Of a stretch of DNA of 64,000 nt, positions 1-14,600 are shown in pieces. Source of the DNA: Hybos culiciformis. Lineage: Eukaryota > Arthropoda > Insecta > Diptera > Hybotidae. The notes below the pieces were generated by a model, which was not told the origin of the DNA, did not search any database, and saw only the letters and a list, made by a program, of their open reading frames with translations. The DNA is taken from the NCBI GenBank assembly GCA_964007475.1, contig OZ023274.1, positions 103,463,372 to 103,527,371 of the forward strand. The letters run 5' to 3'. How positions within the stretch are numbered: the stretch's first letter is position 1; each line of letters opens with the position of its first letter. The position numbers and the translations under genes are program-made.

Positions 1-3000
1 ATATGAGTGGTTGAGCCATTTAAAACACATCAAATTCAGATTTCTGACATTAAAAGTTTATATGAAAAAATTTCTGTACATAATATTGGACATATAGAAA
101 AAACTATATACTATTTAAGAGTTTATTCTGATCAAAATTATTAATTTAATTGTTAAACACTATGAATGGAATTGTGATAGGACATTTCATAAAAACAAAA
201 ATTTGATATAGGATTCAATGATATATTTATCTTATTTATCATATTGATTAGAAAATAATGTCATGTACGAATTATTATGTTAGAATGTATGCAAATTTTT
301 TTCTTATTATGTGGGGTCATATCTAACATGCTTTAAGTTTTTTTTAACCCTTTAACATTACTAATATAATTCAATTTCAGAAACTTTAAAAACTTTCTAA
401 TAAACGTTTAATGATATATTCTAAATCTATAAAAATTCGATTGAATTTCTTTCCAAGTACGCAATTTTATTAAATTTCTAAAAGAATGCATACTTATTGA
501 AATAAATTTAGTTTGAAATCACATGAATTTTTATATTTGACAGTACAAAAGTTACAAGTACTCTTTATGCAAATTTTGGAAATAAGATAAATACACACAT
601 GATGATCAACTAACATTTATATATTTACGACAAAATATCACAACAAGAAAGTTTCACAATTTCAAATCAAAACTCAAAACAAAGTATTCTAATTTGGTTC
701 TGAATTCATAAAAATGACTAAGCCGTACTAATTTTATTTTAATAATAAATGATATCCTTTTAATATTGCAATTTTATTACAAAGTAAAAATGTTTGTTAT
801 TAGACAACATTGCTAAAAACTTAGTCTAAAATATATTTTCTGTAATGTATATACTACATACTTACTACATGCATAAAATCTGTACGTAATTTGCGTAAGA
901 TAGCACATGCTTTATATGTTAACATTTATAAATATATTTAGTGCAATTTAAACAATGTCAGCAATTAATTTATATTATGTAATTATAAGATGACCGCACA
1001 CACTTATTTTTTTGTATATAAAAATAGAAATACATATTTAAATATTTTATGGTAAATTACAGTTTACATAAAAACTTAATAATTATTATTTAATGTGGTG
1101 TAAAAAGCAAAAAATTTGTCTTTTTTTTTTTTTTTGGAATTAAGAAATGTACTTAGTGTTGATTAAAATTGTTGGTGTTTGAAGAGAATTCGATAGTAAG
1201 TATCTTCTAACATTAAAAGGCTTAATTTGGCATTGTTAGACCTTGAAATTGTTTATATCTTTTGGACTGGTATTAAAGACCAAATATTTGCTATTAAAAT
1301 TTTTTTTATTAACCGAAGAGTTATTTTTAATGTAAAGAATAATATAATATTATAAGAGCTCGTTTGACATTATAACCTTTCAAGCCAGACACTATAATTT
1401 TAATTTAGACATGTTAAAGATTAATTAATTTCAATAATAAACTGACATAATCTCAAATCTTATTTTTTGGAATTTAGTCGTCCAAACCTATATATACATA
1501 TATAAGTTAAGTTATAAAATACTTTGTTTCCGTATAAATTTGTTTACACTTATCTAAATGAAAATAAAATAATAAGTAAATAATTGAAGTATGCATGACG
1601 TCTTACTTAACAAGCTATGTTTTTTCAACATTTTGTATTTTTTTTTATGAATTTAGCTTAAAAAACTTTTTTTAATTTTTACAAGAAACTAATTTGTAAA
1701 TAAATATATTTTGCTGCATAAATAAAATATTTAAGGCCATTATTGCAAGAATATTGCAACGCACTTGAATTTTATGATATATTTAAATGTGCCAAAACAA
1801 AAAACCTTGACAAATGAATAATTAATTAATTAAAGCCGAAATAACTCTTAAAATATATTTAACAGCAATTAACTTCATAAAAAAGAAATTATTACAATTT
1901 CCTGAAAATTTAATAGATCCTTGAAAATCTCACTTTTTGCTATTTTACCTTTAAAGAGTGGCTTTTCGAAAATTTTCTTTTATTTAAAAAAAGGACATAG
2001 TTTTGAAAGGCACAATGAATATAATCTTTGCGCAAAAATCATTTTAACAACCAGAGTGCGACAACCTCGGCGACAATCATATATGTACCTAATAAACGAA
2101 ACTTTTTCTAATTAAAATTTAAAAAAAAAAAATTAACTTAAATTAGAATAAAAATTATTTGGAACACACAATCTATCTATAGTATTTATATATTTGTACT
2201 TATACCATATTTTTACTTATTATATTTCAAAGATCTGCTTTAAACAGAAAAATTCTATATTTTTTTCGATTTGTATTCAAAACTAAATATTTTTCTGAAA
2301 ATTATTAACAAAAACAAAATATTTAAACTTTGCCTCACAAAAAATTGATAACTTTGGCTTTTGCGTTAGTTCAGTCTAGACGACTTTATATCTTTAAACC
2401 GAATATTAATTATTATTATTATTTTTTTTAAATGAACGTTATCATGTTTATTTAATAATTTTTTTAAATAAAAATATATTGTTGGAAAATTTTATGCTTT
2501 TAACATTAAAATTTTTTGCTTTCGTATTTATCTTAATAATTATTGTGTTAATTTATATAATCTTTTAAAATGCAATGACACCTAGACATTATGCTTTACA
2601 CTTAAAGTTTTTTTTTTTTATAAACGGTAGATTCTTCTGTTTTTTTAAATAATAAATGTATTTCTATAAAATTTATTAGTATGATGCAAATGTGCGCATT
2701 CAGATATTTAGCGAAGTTCATTCATTTAAGAAGAAATGTACCTTAATATTTATTTTTGTGATTATAAAGTTGTTAAGCATTTAAAAGCATATCAAAAGCC
2801 GATTAAGTCCCAGAATGGGATATTTTAAAAATTTTTTTTTTGATGATAAAGTTGAAAATACAGCTTTCGACGACTAAATAATTCAAAATAAATTTTCTGT
2901 TAAATATACCTCTATTCAAGATCGAAATAATGAAATATTTCAATTATTTGTTTGAATAATATTATTCAAAAAATAAAATTCAATTGATTTATTTTTATTG

Positions 3001-6000
3001 AATTGAGAGCATGTTAAATTGTAAACCCACTTAAATATACGTTATTCATATGATGCATTTTAATCTTCATATCTACTACACATATCATATCCTACTATGT
3101 TTCTTGAATAACTAAAATTTATTATTTTGAAAATAAATTAAACTTAAGATACTTAAATATATAGATTTCTTTAAAGAAATTTGAAAAATGTTAGCTCAAT
3201 AAACGTCAAACGTAAATTTTATGATGTCAATTCACAATTTTATAACAATGTGTAATTTTATAACCATGACCCCATGACTGATTTAGTAGTTCGATTTTAC
3301 ATTGCAATAAGTCATTAAAAAAATTTATTAAAATATTTTTTTTTTAAATAATTATAGTATGTTGGAAGATTAAAAAATTGTCGAACACGGCAAGCTAATA
3401 ATCATTGTAATATTTTAGTAATGTGTTATATTGTTATACATATATTATAGCGAGTTACATGTACAAGAAAAAACATACATAATAATTATGTTTGTGTCTT
3501 TTTAAAGAAAAACATAAATATTTTTCTTTTAAGTATTCGACCATCAGTGCGACAAAAATTTTTATTAATATTAATTTTGATTTTTTGATGTTTATAGTAA
3601 ATATTTTTATTTGATAAATCAAAGCATCGAAAGCATAAGTGAAGATGAAAAAAAATTAATGAAAAAAAAATAAAACATAAAAAGATACAACTGGTTTTAT
3701 TCGCATTTAACAATAAAATTGTATCATGCATGTCTATCTACAACATTATTATACATATATTTATATATTGTATGCGCATTTTGATTTATTTTATTAATTT
3801 TAATAAAAATCACTTAATCAGAAATCAAGAAATTAATTTATATAAAAAAAAGGTTTTTGACATAATATAGTGAGAATTCAACTTTATGTTGTACAACTAT
3901 TATTGTGTATAGTTAAAGATAAATGACATTTATGTGAATTTCGGATCATAAATAACCAATACTATTGTTAAATACACCAGGTTGACGGGTTTGTAGATTT
4001 TTCTTTTTCAATTTCATTATTTTACTTCAACGATATGTGTTATAAAAATGTTCTTCATTTGAACATATGAGATAATTTATTGTCTTCGAAATGAACTTCA
4101 AATATGGATTAGGTTTAAATGTTTTAGCATTGTTGTAAGAAGTTTGTATATTTTTTTAAATTAACGTTAAAATCGAAATAAAAGCAACACAGTAAATAAA
4201 TATTTTTAGATTCCAGACATTTTGTTCGTACTTTAAAATAATATATAATTATAATTCATATATTCGAACTTTTTTTTTTTTCAAATTGTTAAACAAAGGT
4301 CTTCTCAAAATTTATATTATTTTAATTTAATAATAAATTTAAACATTTTTTATGAAAGCTTATTTTTCATAGATATTTTGTTGTACCTACCTAGTATTGT
4401 TATCGACGTTTATAAAAACAACTTTGATTTATTTGCTTTTCCAAAAAAATAAGCATTAGACTTTAATCCTTTGTGCAACTTATTTGAAATAATAATTTTA
4501 GAAAATACTGATCTATTTTGTAATTCATATTTAATCTTATTATGTAATAAAAAGCTTGTACACAAATGTACTTAACTTAAATGTATTTAGTTTAATAATA
4601 TAAAAAAAAATTTGACTTTAAATTATTAAGAAAACCAAATATTGAGTTCAAGGATTTAAAAAAAATAAAATAAAAAAAATATTCAATTATTAATTTTTAA
4701 TTTTAATTATCGGTGAATTCACTCTGAAATAAATATATGTTACAAATATTTTTAAAAGTTTAGAGATTCATTTTATCTGATTAATAATATTGTGTAAACA
4801 AACCAAAAAATTAATGATTTTTGATATGAATGCGACATAACATAAAAATATTTATCTTCTTTTTAGATGTACAAAAAAAATAGTATAATAAAATCTTGAT
4901 AGTAACTAAATATGTGGTTATTCATTAATAAATTTTGTATTTTAACATTATATAAAGAAATTACTATACGATAATAATTTCAATTTATATTCCATTCAGA
5001 TGACAACTTATTGATTTGATTTTTAATAAATGAGTAAATGAAATTTTTTTTATGTAGGTATATCACGAATTTATTGTTAACAAATTAAAAATTTCTATTT
5101 AAAGCTGCTAAGAGGAAATATATAAACATGAAAATCGTGAAAATAAACCCTAAAACTTAAAAAGAGATTTTGATTTTTGTCTTTAGAATGCATCAATGAT
5201 TTTTAATTTTTGAAGATTGATTTATATAAATAAAATAATATAAAATTTTTATTTATTAAATTTCTTATTAATCTAATAAAACTAATAGCAGCATAAAATT
5301 ATTATTGTTTTTGTTCTCAGTTCTTAAAGCTCATGTTGCAAAATGTTAGCTCTCATTCTTAAAATTTATATATGAATTAATTAATTACGTACTGAATTTA
5401 TTGAATAACAAAAAATCTATTTCATCAATCAATTAAATTAATACAAAATAAAATAATAATAACACAAAATGTAAACGTAGTAATTATTACAAATTTACAC
5501 TTTGTTAGCTATATTTTATGTATTATTTATTAAAAATACATTTTTCTAAGTCAGTTTATTAAATTTTTCAAACTCTCTGTACACGTAAACAAGAATAATG
5601 TTTTGATGTGGCTTGGCGCTATGACGTGTTCTAGCGAATTAAAAAAACACTAAGCTAAAAATTACTTTTAATTTGTAAAATATTAATTTTTATATACCAT
5701 ATAGAATATTGGCGTTTGGAATTTTTTTTTTTTTTGATAAGAAAAATCTTGAACAAAATCATCGCAATAAATTCGCATGAAAAATATAAATTATTTATTT
5801 TATTTTCTCATTTTAGTCAAAACAATTCTTAAAATTCTGATTAATAGTCCTGTCATAGTCGTACAAAGTTATACAAAGTTCTAATGTTTAGATGTAGATG
5901 CTTTTATGCTTAATAGTTTTATAATTAATATTGATTGTTTACAAAAAAAATATTTAATTAAAAAAAAATAAACAATAATAATATATTTATATTGATTTGT

Positions 6001-8191
6001 TTTGTTTATTTTTATTTTTCATTTCTTATAAAAATAAAAACAATTATTATTTCTCTAAAAGCAAAACAAAAATTTAGTATTATAGGTAGTAAGTACATGT
6101 ATTTAGTATGTAAAATATTCTACGTTGTGTTTCAGTTAATAATAAAAAATTAATTGTTTTTTTTTTTTTTTTCTAATTTAAATATCGCTTTTGACTGTAT
6201 TATAAATACTTTCCTACTTAAGCTAAATTTTCACCTTAACTTTATTGTTTTTTTTTTTAAATTCATTGTAAAACACATTAAAGTAGAGTGCAAAAAAATG
6301 AAATACCTAATCTATATATCGCTATATATATCTTACACATTATTTCTCATCATTTTTTTTAATATTAAATTAAAATAAATGTATGAATGGAAATCACCTG
6401 AGCAAAAAGTGACGTCACAAACATCGTACGATTTCTGGTGTATCGTATGTTTTACTCACCGATCAAGTTTTTTTTTTTTTTTTTTAAATTATATATCTAT
6501 GTAGATATAAAAAAAAAAAAAAATTCGCTTTAAATTTTTTTTTTTGTTGATCTGACAAAAAAATGTTTATACATAAAAATATACTTTTTTTTTTTATCTT
6601 ATAGGTAGTAGAAAGAAAAAATTCTCGCAAATTTCTTATGATATAATTCGTCGCTGAATTGGCGACCAGGCATATGTAATGTATGTTTTCTATATATGGT
6701 TTTTTTTTGATAACTTCTACAGTGATTAATTTTTCTTTTCTTTCAATCTAAAAGCATCTCAAAACTAAGAACTTAAAAATCATATTATTAGTATTCAAAA
6801 TAATCTGCAACATCTTTTCATGACAAACCCCTAGGCGTAAAAATAATAAATTTTAAATTTTCATATATATAAAGGCTAAATAGATTGTTCTTAATAGTTG
6901 ATGGTTATTAAAAACTGGTAAGTTGTTTCTAAAAAAAAAAAATTAACACTGCACTAAAATTGACTTTTTTATTTAAAAGAATTATACATACAAATATTGT
7001 CAGATACGTTTATTTACTGAATTAGCGACGAATTATAATGTACACAAACATAATATCTTTTAAATAGTCAGACATAACGTGTGTTTTTTTTTTTTAATTA
7101 TATTTTAATAAATTTTTAGATTGTACGATTTAGTTCTCATACTTTTAAAAATATATTTTAGTTGTTATCTTATCTTTTGATAGTGAAAAAATTTTTAAGA
7201 ATTAAGAAGATTATTAAATTCTGAATCTTTATTACTAATCATAATAATCGTGATTCATAAATGTATTTCAAACGAAACATTACGCAAACATTTTTTTTTT
7301 TTTGATTGATTTCATACTAAAAATTTAATGAATCTTGAAAGAAATTAAATAACTTTTAACTACTAAAAGTAGTCATTAGGTTTTTTTATCGATTTTTAAG
7401 AATCAATCAAACCCAAGTTCTAACAGCGTAGTTCTATTCAAGAACTATTCAGGTAACTTATTTGTTTAACTGAGGTAGAAAAGTTGATCCTTTTTTTTTC
7501 TGATGTGAATAATTATGGAAATATTTTCAAATTGTTGATATCGGTAGTTCACGCTTGTCCTAAATAAGTTTTATTCCGAGAAATATTTCAAATAAAGTAC
7601 ATAAGTACTATGATTATGTCGGTTGTTATGCTGCTTGCCTTTTGCTCGAATGATCGATTTTTTTTTTTTTTTTTTTGCATAAAATACTTGTACAAAAGTA
7701 CACATAAATAAATTTCGCTCTTCATCATTCGTGAGAAATCAACAAAAAAGTAAATAATTAAAGTTCGATATTTCTGCAAAATATATATATATATGTTACA
7801 ACTTGTTGGATTGATTTTGTATGATGTGATCTTTAGTTATTATTAAAAAAATTACACATAATTACAAAATATCTCATCGTTTCAAAAAGCATATAATTAA
7901 TGGGGGTGATAAAAATAAATTTGTTAAAAAAAAGATAAATGCACTTAGGAATAACTCATATTAATAATTATCATGTTAATTAAGTAATTTGTTGTTGTCA
8001 TTAGAAATTAAGTTAATAGAGATAATTATTTTATTGTGAAGTGAAATGAAATAATTAATTGACAACTTCTTGTCTTGATTTTGTATATGGGTTTAATTTG
8101 TTCAAAATTTCAGATTATAGGATTTTCATAAATAATATTCTACCTTGAACTTTTAAACTTAAAACTTATTTTTCTTAATTTTTTTTTTCAG
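1..8191. other. AT-rich region without a recognised gene
   Basis: Only short, low-complexity open frames occur here, dominated by Phe, Lys, Ile and Asn, and none matches a family I know. Poly-T runs and AT simple sequence are frequent. Because the first recognised PLA2 exon (8192) begins in phase 2, at least one upstream coding exon must exist; it may lie here or left of the window, but I could not pick it out. A perfect TGACGTCA palindrome (CRE-like) is at 6410-6417. Confidence 0.6.
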
Positions 8192-8668
8192 ACAATCGTT
8201 ATCACTGTGGCAAGTTTCAAATGGTCATGGATTATTACAAATGATTTTGAACAACAACGAATTAACTGATTGTGAATTTGTACGACGAAAAGATTTAGTT
8301 GATAAATTTTGGGAAGATTTTTATCATGATTCAGTTACAGGACGTTCAAAAAATTCATCATCACACAAATATAATATAAATCGACTACCAATGATTAGCA
8401 ATCATGAATTTAATAAATTTATGGATGACGATGTAATACCAGAAGATTTTTATGATTTACAAAATGTTTTGCCAGTTGATGAGGCACTAGCAATGACAGA
8501 TTTCTCCTATATACCAATTAAAAGTTACAATGAAATACCGGATGATCTTAAAAAATGGTTAAATTATAAAGAATTGAAATTAACTTGCAAACAGAGAATA
8601 AGACTAACAAAACAATTAGCATTAAAAAAAATTGATGGTGAATCAACTATTGAAAATATTAACCAAAG
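8192..8668 (+). CDS. PLA2 upstream-region exon
   Basis: Acceptor tttttttttcag|a and donor CAAAG|GTAACT bound a 477-nt open exon. The frame is open from the acceptor, before the first Met at 8241, so it is an internal exon and not a start. The product is hydrophilic (for example FWEDFYHDSVTGRS and KKWLNYKELKLTCKQR), as expected for the variable region before the catalytic domain of insect group III PLA2s. It holds two cysteines and no catalytic residues. Confidence 0.8.
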
Positions 8669-11600
8669 GTAACTTTATTAGTCCTAAGCATTCATTTGAC
8701 GTTTATTACTATTAAAAATATTGTTAAAAAGGCCAAAATTTTTTTTTAATTAAAATAATAACTTCGAATTTTGATATAAAAATTATCACTTTTTTTTTAG
8801 CAATTTTTTTTTTCTAATTTTATATATTTGACTTTATTGTTTCCAACATATTTTACGAAAGTGGTTTTAATTTTAGTCATTTAAAAGACAATCCAGAAAC
8901 CTTTATTTCAATTCTTTATTGTTATTATTGCATCTAAGTCTAAGATCTCATTAAAGAACGAATAATAAATAAATAAAATTTAATCAACAATATCTACGAT
9001 TTACCAAGTAAAAACTTAACATTAAAAAGTTTGTTTCCATTCTGTATTGAAATCTTTTATTTTATCCGTAGGTACTCACTATATAATTGACATGATTTAA
9101 AAAGTTTATATAGTGAGTACGGCTGCGCTAAATCTTCACTAATACGTGTAATGGACATTATATGTATATAAATAAAGAGCAAAAAATATTAAAAAAGAAA
9201 AAAACAAAATAATATATGGAAAAGCGAATATTATATAGAGCAACATATTTTTATATCTTAAAAGCTTTTACATTGTATTTACCCAAAATATGTACTTATG
9301 TGCTGGAAATTTTCTTTTTAATTTATGTGCAGAACAAAAGGATAATGCCCAATCAAAATGCTGCATTGTAATTTTTTTCTTCTGTGAAAAGTATATTATT
9401 TTTTTTAAAGTACGTATTGCATAAATCTTGCGAAGAATACTCTTATAACATCCAAATTAATTTTTTTGGGGAAAATTATTGAAAAATTTTATTTATATTA
9501 TTGAAAACACAAAAACTTTATCGAAATTACATCTTTAAATCCGTCCGAAGAATGTGAACTGACTAATGATTTAATGGTTCAGTCTAGGGGTTGCTCCAAT
9601 AAAATGCATTTTGAAGGAAAGAAATTATTTGGTCCTGGAAGAAATTTAAAAATAAAATTTATTTCGAAACAATTCTTTTTCTAATCCTTTAAGCTTAAAA
9701 AAACTAATTCAAAAATAAAATTTAAAACTTTCATCAATCTGTTGTTATAAATTAACTTTCAAGTTCCAAGCACTTGGAACTATTTAATTTTTAATGGGAA
9801 AATATGTCGTTTAGGTTAATTGATATTTATGACACTTCTATTTATGATTCTTGTAATTTTTTCATAAATTACTTGTTATACGATTTGCACTGTTGTTTTA
9901 GATATTTTATTGTCCTTTTTCTTATTCATATCACGCATAAAATTTCTTAAATGATTGCACATTTATGAAATTTTATTTTGCATAAGTGTTTTCTTGTTAA
10001 GTCTTTATTTATATTTTCAAAGGAAAAAATAGACAACATAAAAATAGACACTTTCCTTTTTTGTCAATTCTTGAATGTTTAGTTAACTTTACTTTCAACT
10101 ACTTCGGAATGGCACATTAAATCAATTTAGTATTGCGTTGCGATTGTATGTATACTATATGCATACCCATACGGTATACATTTATTTACTTCAAAGATTA
10201 CAACTTAAAGCTAAAAATAAATAATTTTAGAAAATACTTAAGTTTTAACTTCCAGATTACTAAATAATTTTGAGTGGTTTTTTCGTTATGATGAAAGTCT
10301 ACAACGTAATATAAAGTTTTGAAGTTCGTATCAAAATATATGGAATTAAATCTTTTATCTTTGATTTTTTTAAATTTTTACAATTTTAAGTGTTTTTTAT
10401 TTTTAAGTTTTTTTTATTTTTTTTTAATTTATTTTAATTTTTTTTTGTTTAGATCAAAACGTAGTTTGCTAGATACAATTTTAATGGCACCAAACACAAG
10501 ATGGTGTGGTCGTGGACACAGTGCTTCAAAATATAATGATTTAGGTGGAGCGAGTCGAGCCGATAGATGCTGTCGAACGCATGACCATTGTCAATCAAAT
10601 ATTCCAGCTATGTCAACAAAATGGCAATTATTTAACTATCGACCTTACACCATCAGTCATTGTAGATGTGATATAAGGTTCGTTTTGATTTTATTTTGTT
10701 TTTAGTTTTTAGTTTTAAGTTTTAATTTTTTTAATTTTAAAACTTTACTTTATTTTATATGCTTAAGTTTGGATTTATGAAAATTTATAGTCATCATTTC
10801 AAGCTGTATATGTTAAATATACTATAAAAAATATTGGTAAGTGGGTCTACGTTGAGCTACAGATAGTATTTAGTTATAATCAAATTATAGCTTAAAATAG
10901 GTGTAGAGGAAGTATCATCTACCTGTTATATTTAAGAAAGAAATTTGGCAATTCCCTTTTGTTATTGGAACGAGCAAAACAAAAAAAAAATGCATTTTTC
11001 TTGTGAAACCCTTAAAAAAGGACTTAAGAAAACCATTTTACAAAATAAAATATAAATTACTATACTTTTGAAAATCCTTTTATTATTTTAACATTACGTA
11101 CCTTTTTTGTTTGAAAAAAAAAAAAAAATAAAAAATAACATTTTCATTTCTGATTTTGACTTTTATTTTTATGCTGTTTAAGATATATAAAAAAAATAAA
11201 AAAACAAAAGAAAAATATAACAAAAACCTAAAAAAATTTCTTTTTAAAATAATTCGAAGAAAAATTTTGGTCTTAAAATAACATTGGAACGAACAATTTT
11301 TTTTTTTGTTATTTTCAATGCAAAATTAATACTGTGAGTTGAAAACAAACAAAAATAAAAGCAAAAAAAAAACCGAAGAAAACATTATCTAAATATTTTT
11401 ACAGACAACGAAGGGATTTATCAAGTTTACTGAGAGTTCCAAACACTAAATGGTGTGGTAAAGGATTTAGTGCCAAAAAATATTCAGAATTAGGTGGTCT
11501 ATCTAAAGCGGACAGATGTTGCAGAAACCATGATTACTCATGTAATCTATGGATTTTAGGATTTGAAACAAAATATTATTTATTCAATTGGCGCGTTAAC

Positions 11601-14600
11601 ACTTTAATGCATTGCAGATGCGATGAAAGGTTTCGTATTCTAGAAAAAAAAAAAAAAACAAAAAAAAAATAATAGATTAAACTGATTTTATTTTTTCTTA
11701 ACGATATAATTTTAATGTATAAAATTCTGTATAGTTGATTTTATAATTTATATTTGTTTTATTTTTCAATTCAAATCTTTTTTGAAAATACAATTCAATT
11801 ATATTTGTCAGGACCTAAGAAGTGTTGAATATACGTTAAAAAAAAATCTTCAAAATTTTAGATCTATAATTAAGTGAAACAGCCAACCCCATAGTTACGT
11901 CAGTAACCAATTAAAATGATCAATTGAACTTACAAACTATAAATTTATCAATTTACTAGTTTTTGATATTAATTTCGCAACGTTCTTAACTTAAAATGTA
12001 GTCGTTGAAGACAGATAAGGGCCAACTTCTAAGTGGCATTATACTGATAGTACTTATAACTAACTAGGTACTGGTAGTAAGTAGTTGGTTAACACTTTAA
12101 ATTTGAACTGAGCTTGCCTAGGAAGTATGTTGCAGAAAATATTTTATTACTTTTATATAACTTTAAGAAAAAATAAAATTTCGAATATATTGGTCTCGAA
12201 TAAGATTCTAACCAATTGAAAATTCCACCTGTAAAATATTTTATTTCTCTAAAAAAAAAAACTGTTTACAACAAAATTTTAAAAGAATCTTATGTCATTT
12301 TATATTTATTATATGTTTGTTTCAATTTCCAACCCCTCAGATTTTTTTTTTTGAATTTATTGAAGTGTGAATTGATTTAATCGTGAATATTTTTAAATTA
12401 TGCTACTTTATTTTTATTCACTTCATTTTATTAGAATTTATAATAGTAGTAATATATAGTTTGTTCTTTCATAATATAGTTTTTAATTGTTTACAATAAA
12501 TTGATGTTTTTGGTGCAAACCGCAATAAATGTGCATGTAACAAAATAAAAAAAAAATTAATAATAAAGATTCCAAATCTTTACAGCAGATTAAATTTATT
12601 AAAACATTTTATTACAATTCTAGTGAAAATTAGTAAATAATTTGGAGGGTTATTATATATTTCAATGGAACATTTAGTTACAGTATTAAATTAACAGATT
12701 AAAACTCAGAATCGAAATCTAATGTCTTGTTAGTTTAGTGTTAATTGTGTGATATATCTCGATGCGGTCAGATTTCGAAAACCAAAAACAATTTTAAATT
12801 TTTTTTTATATTTTTATTTATTGTATTATATACATATTCAATCAATCTGACAATGAGGAGGGATTTTGCGGCTTAAATTGAGAGTTATTGTATCCATAGT
12901 AAAAATATTTCCTCGAAAAAAAAATCAATGTACTATAGAAGTACTGCAACTGCATACATAATGAAGATCAAGTTATTATTACGATTACATGTAGTTTTAA
13001 TAATAGTTGCATGGTATTTCATATTTTTTGTAGGTATAATAAAAGCAAAAATGTCAAATCTATTTAAATAATAGAATTTTACTATAATGACATATTTATT
13101 ATAATATCCTAATGTAGTTCAATGCTCTGTGTTTTTATTTAACATTTATAATATTTATTTGCGATATGTTTATTTTAATACATTTTTTATGAAAGTTATG
13201 GACTTATGGTATTTCCCAAAAATTACCATTTTAAGCCCAAAGAATGTTTTTTTTTTAGGTCAAACAAGGATTCAGTAAATTAAAAAAATTTTATGCTAAA
13301 GAACAAAGTTAAGATTAAATCAATTTAAAAATCAACGAAGTTGCTAACATTTTTTTAAATTATTAATATTTATACATATATCTTTACGAGATAATTTACT
13401 AGTTTAATACATAGAAACCACATAAAATATCAGAAATTATACAGAAGCAGTTGTAGTTGTTGCAATAATAAAAATGTTTATCAGATATTGCATTTCAGGG
13501 ACAAGAAATAATATCCATACAAATTTTTTTTTATTTTTTATTTTATTTCATCATATCTGATCTGACTGATGATAATTATTTTAAACAAATATCTTATTAA
13601 TAATAAGAGTACAACATAAATAACATTGACAATACAAATAATAATAATCAGTTAAATAAATCAGTAAAAAATACAATAAAAAAAATAATATATTTCCACA
13701 TGATAGAATTTATTTTTAAATTGAAAAAAAAGAAGCAATTTTGGCTTTTTCTAACGCGTCTACACACATGTTTTCATTTTTTTCAAGGAACTGAAATTGA
13801 AATCGAATAAAATGAAAAGAATAAATTTATACATATTATGTATATTTTGTTAAAGATAGTAAATATAATGGTATTAATTTATGTTAAAAATTGTGATGAC
13901 AAGTTTTTAATATTTAAAGAATTTGGGATCGTTAATTTTACTTTTCAGGATATGTCTTAAATAGATGTATTTATTAAAAGTATTATCAGAAAGAAGCTTG
14001 ATATAATAGGCTACACTTTGTTATCATTTTCGAAATTTCTATTTAATATCAATTCGAAGAAAATGATCCGAATTAATATGGCTAAATCTGAAACGGAAAT
14101 TAATAAATTTTATAGATAAAATCAGTAATTACTATTATCAATTTTCTAATAATAAATGATACGATTTAAGTTTATTTTCTTACAAATAATGATACAATTT
14201 TTCAAGGAATAATTTAATACATTATGATGATGCCACTTTTATAATAAAAATTTATTTTTTATTTTATATAATAAAAAAAAATATTAACTTTTAAAAATTA
14301 ACAATATGATTCCAATAATTTTCTGATAGCTGTTTAATTTCAATTGTCTTTAATTTCTACACATAAAATTTTTTTTATTATGTGCCACATTACATATATT
14401 AGCTTTCGACATAGATAGCCACTTAGTAAAATAATGCTTTTAAATTAAATTTTATGCCTTGAAAATGTGTTGTGTGCAATTGACGATGCAAAAAATAAAT
14501 AATAAATACTTTTATTTTCATTTAACTATAGAAGATATTATGTATTATAGTTAATAATATACATAAGCATCATAATATTCAACGTATACCTTTATTGTTG

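Noticed and set aside
6154..6378. Hydrophobic open frame with a signal-like MKYLIYISLYISYTLFLI segment
   Set aside because: Phe/Ile/Leu-rich translation of T-rich DNA, with no usable donor before the stop, so it cannot be the missing 5' exon of the PLA2 gene.
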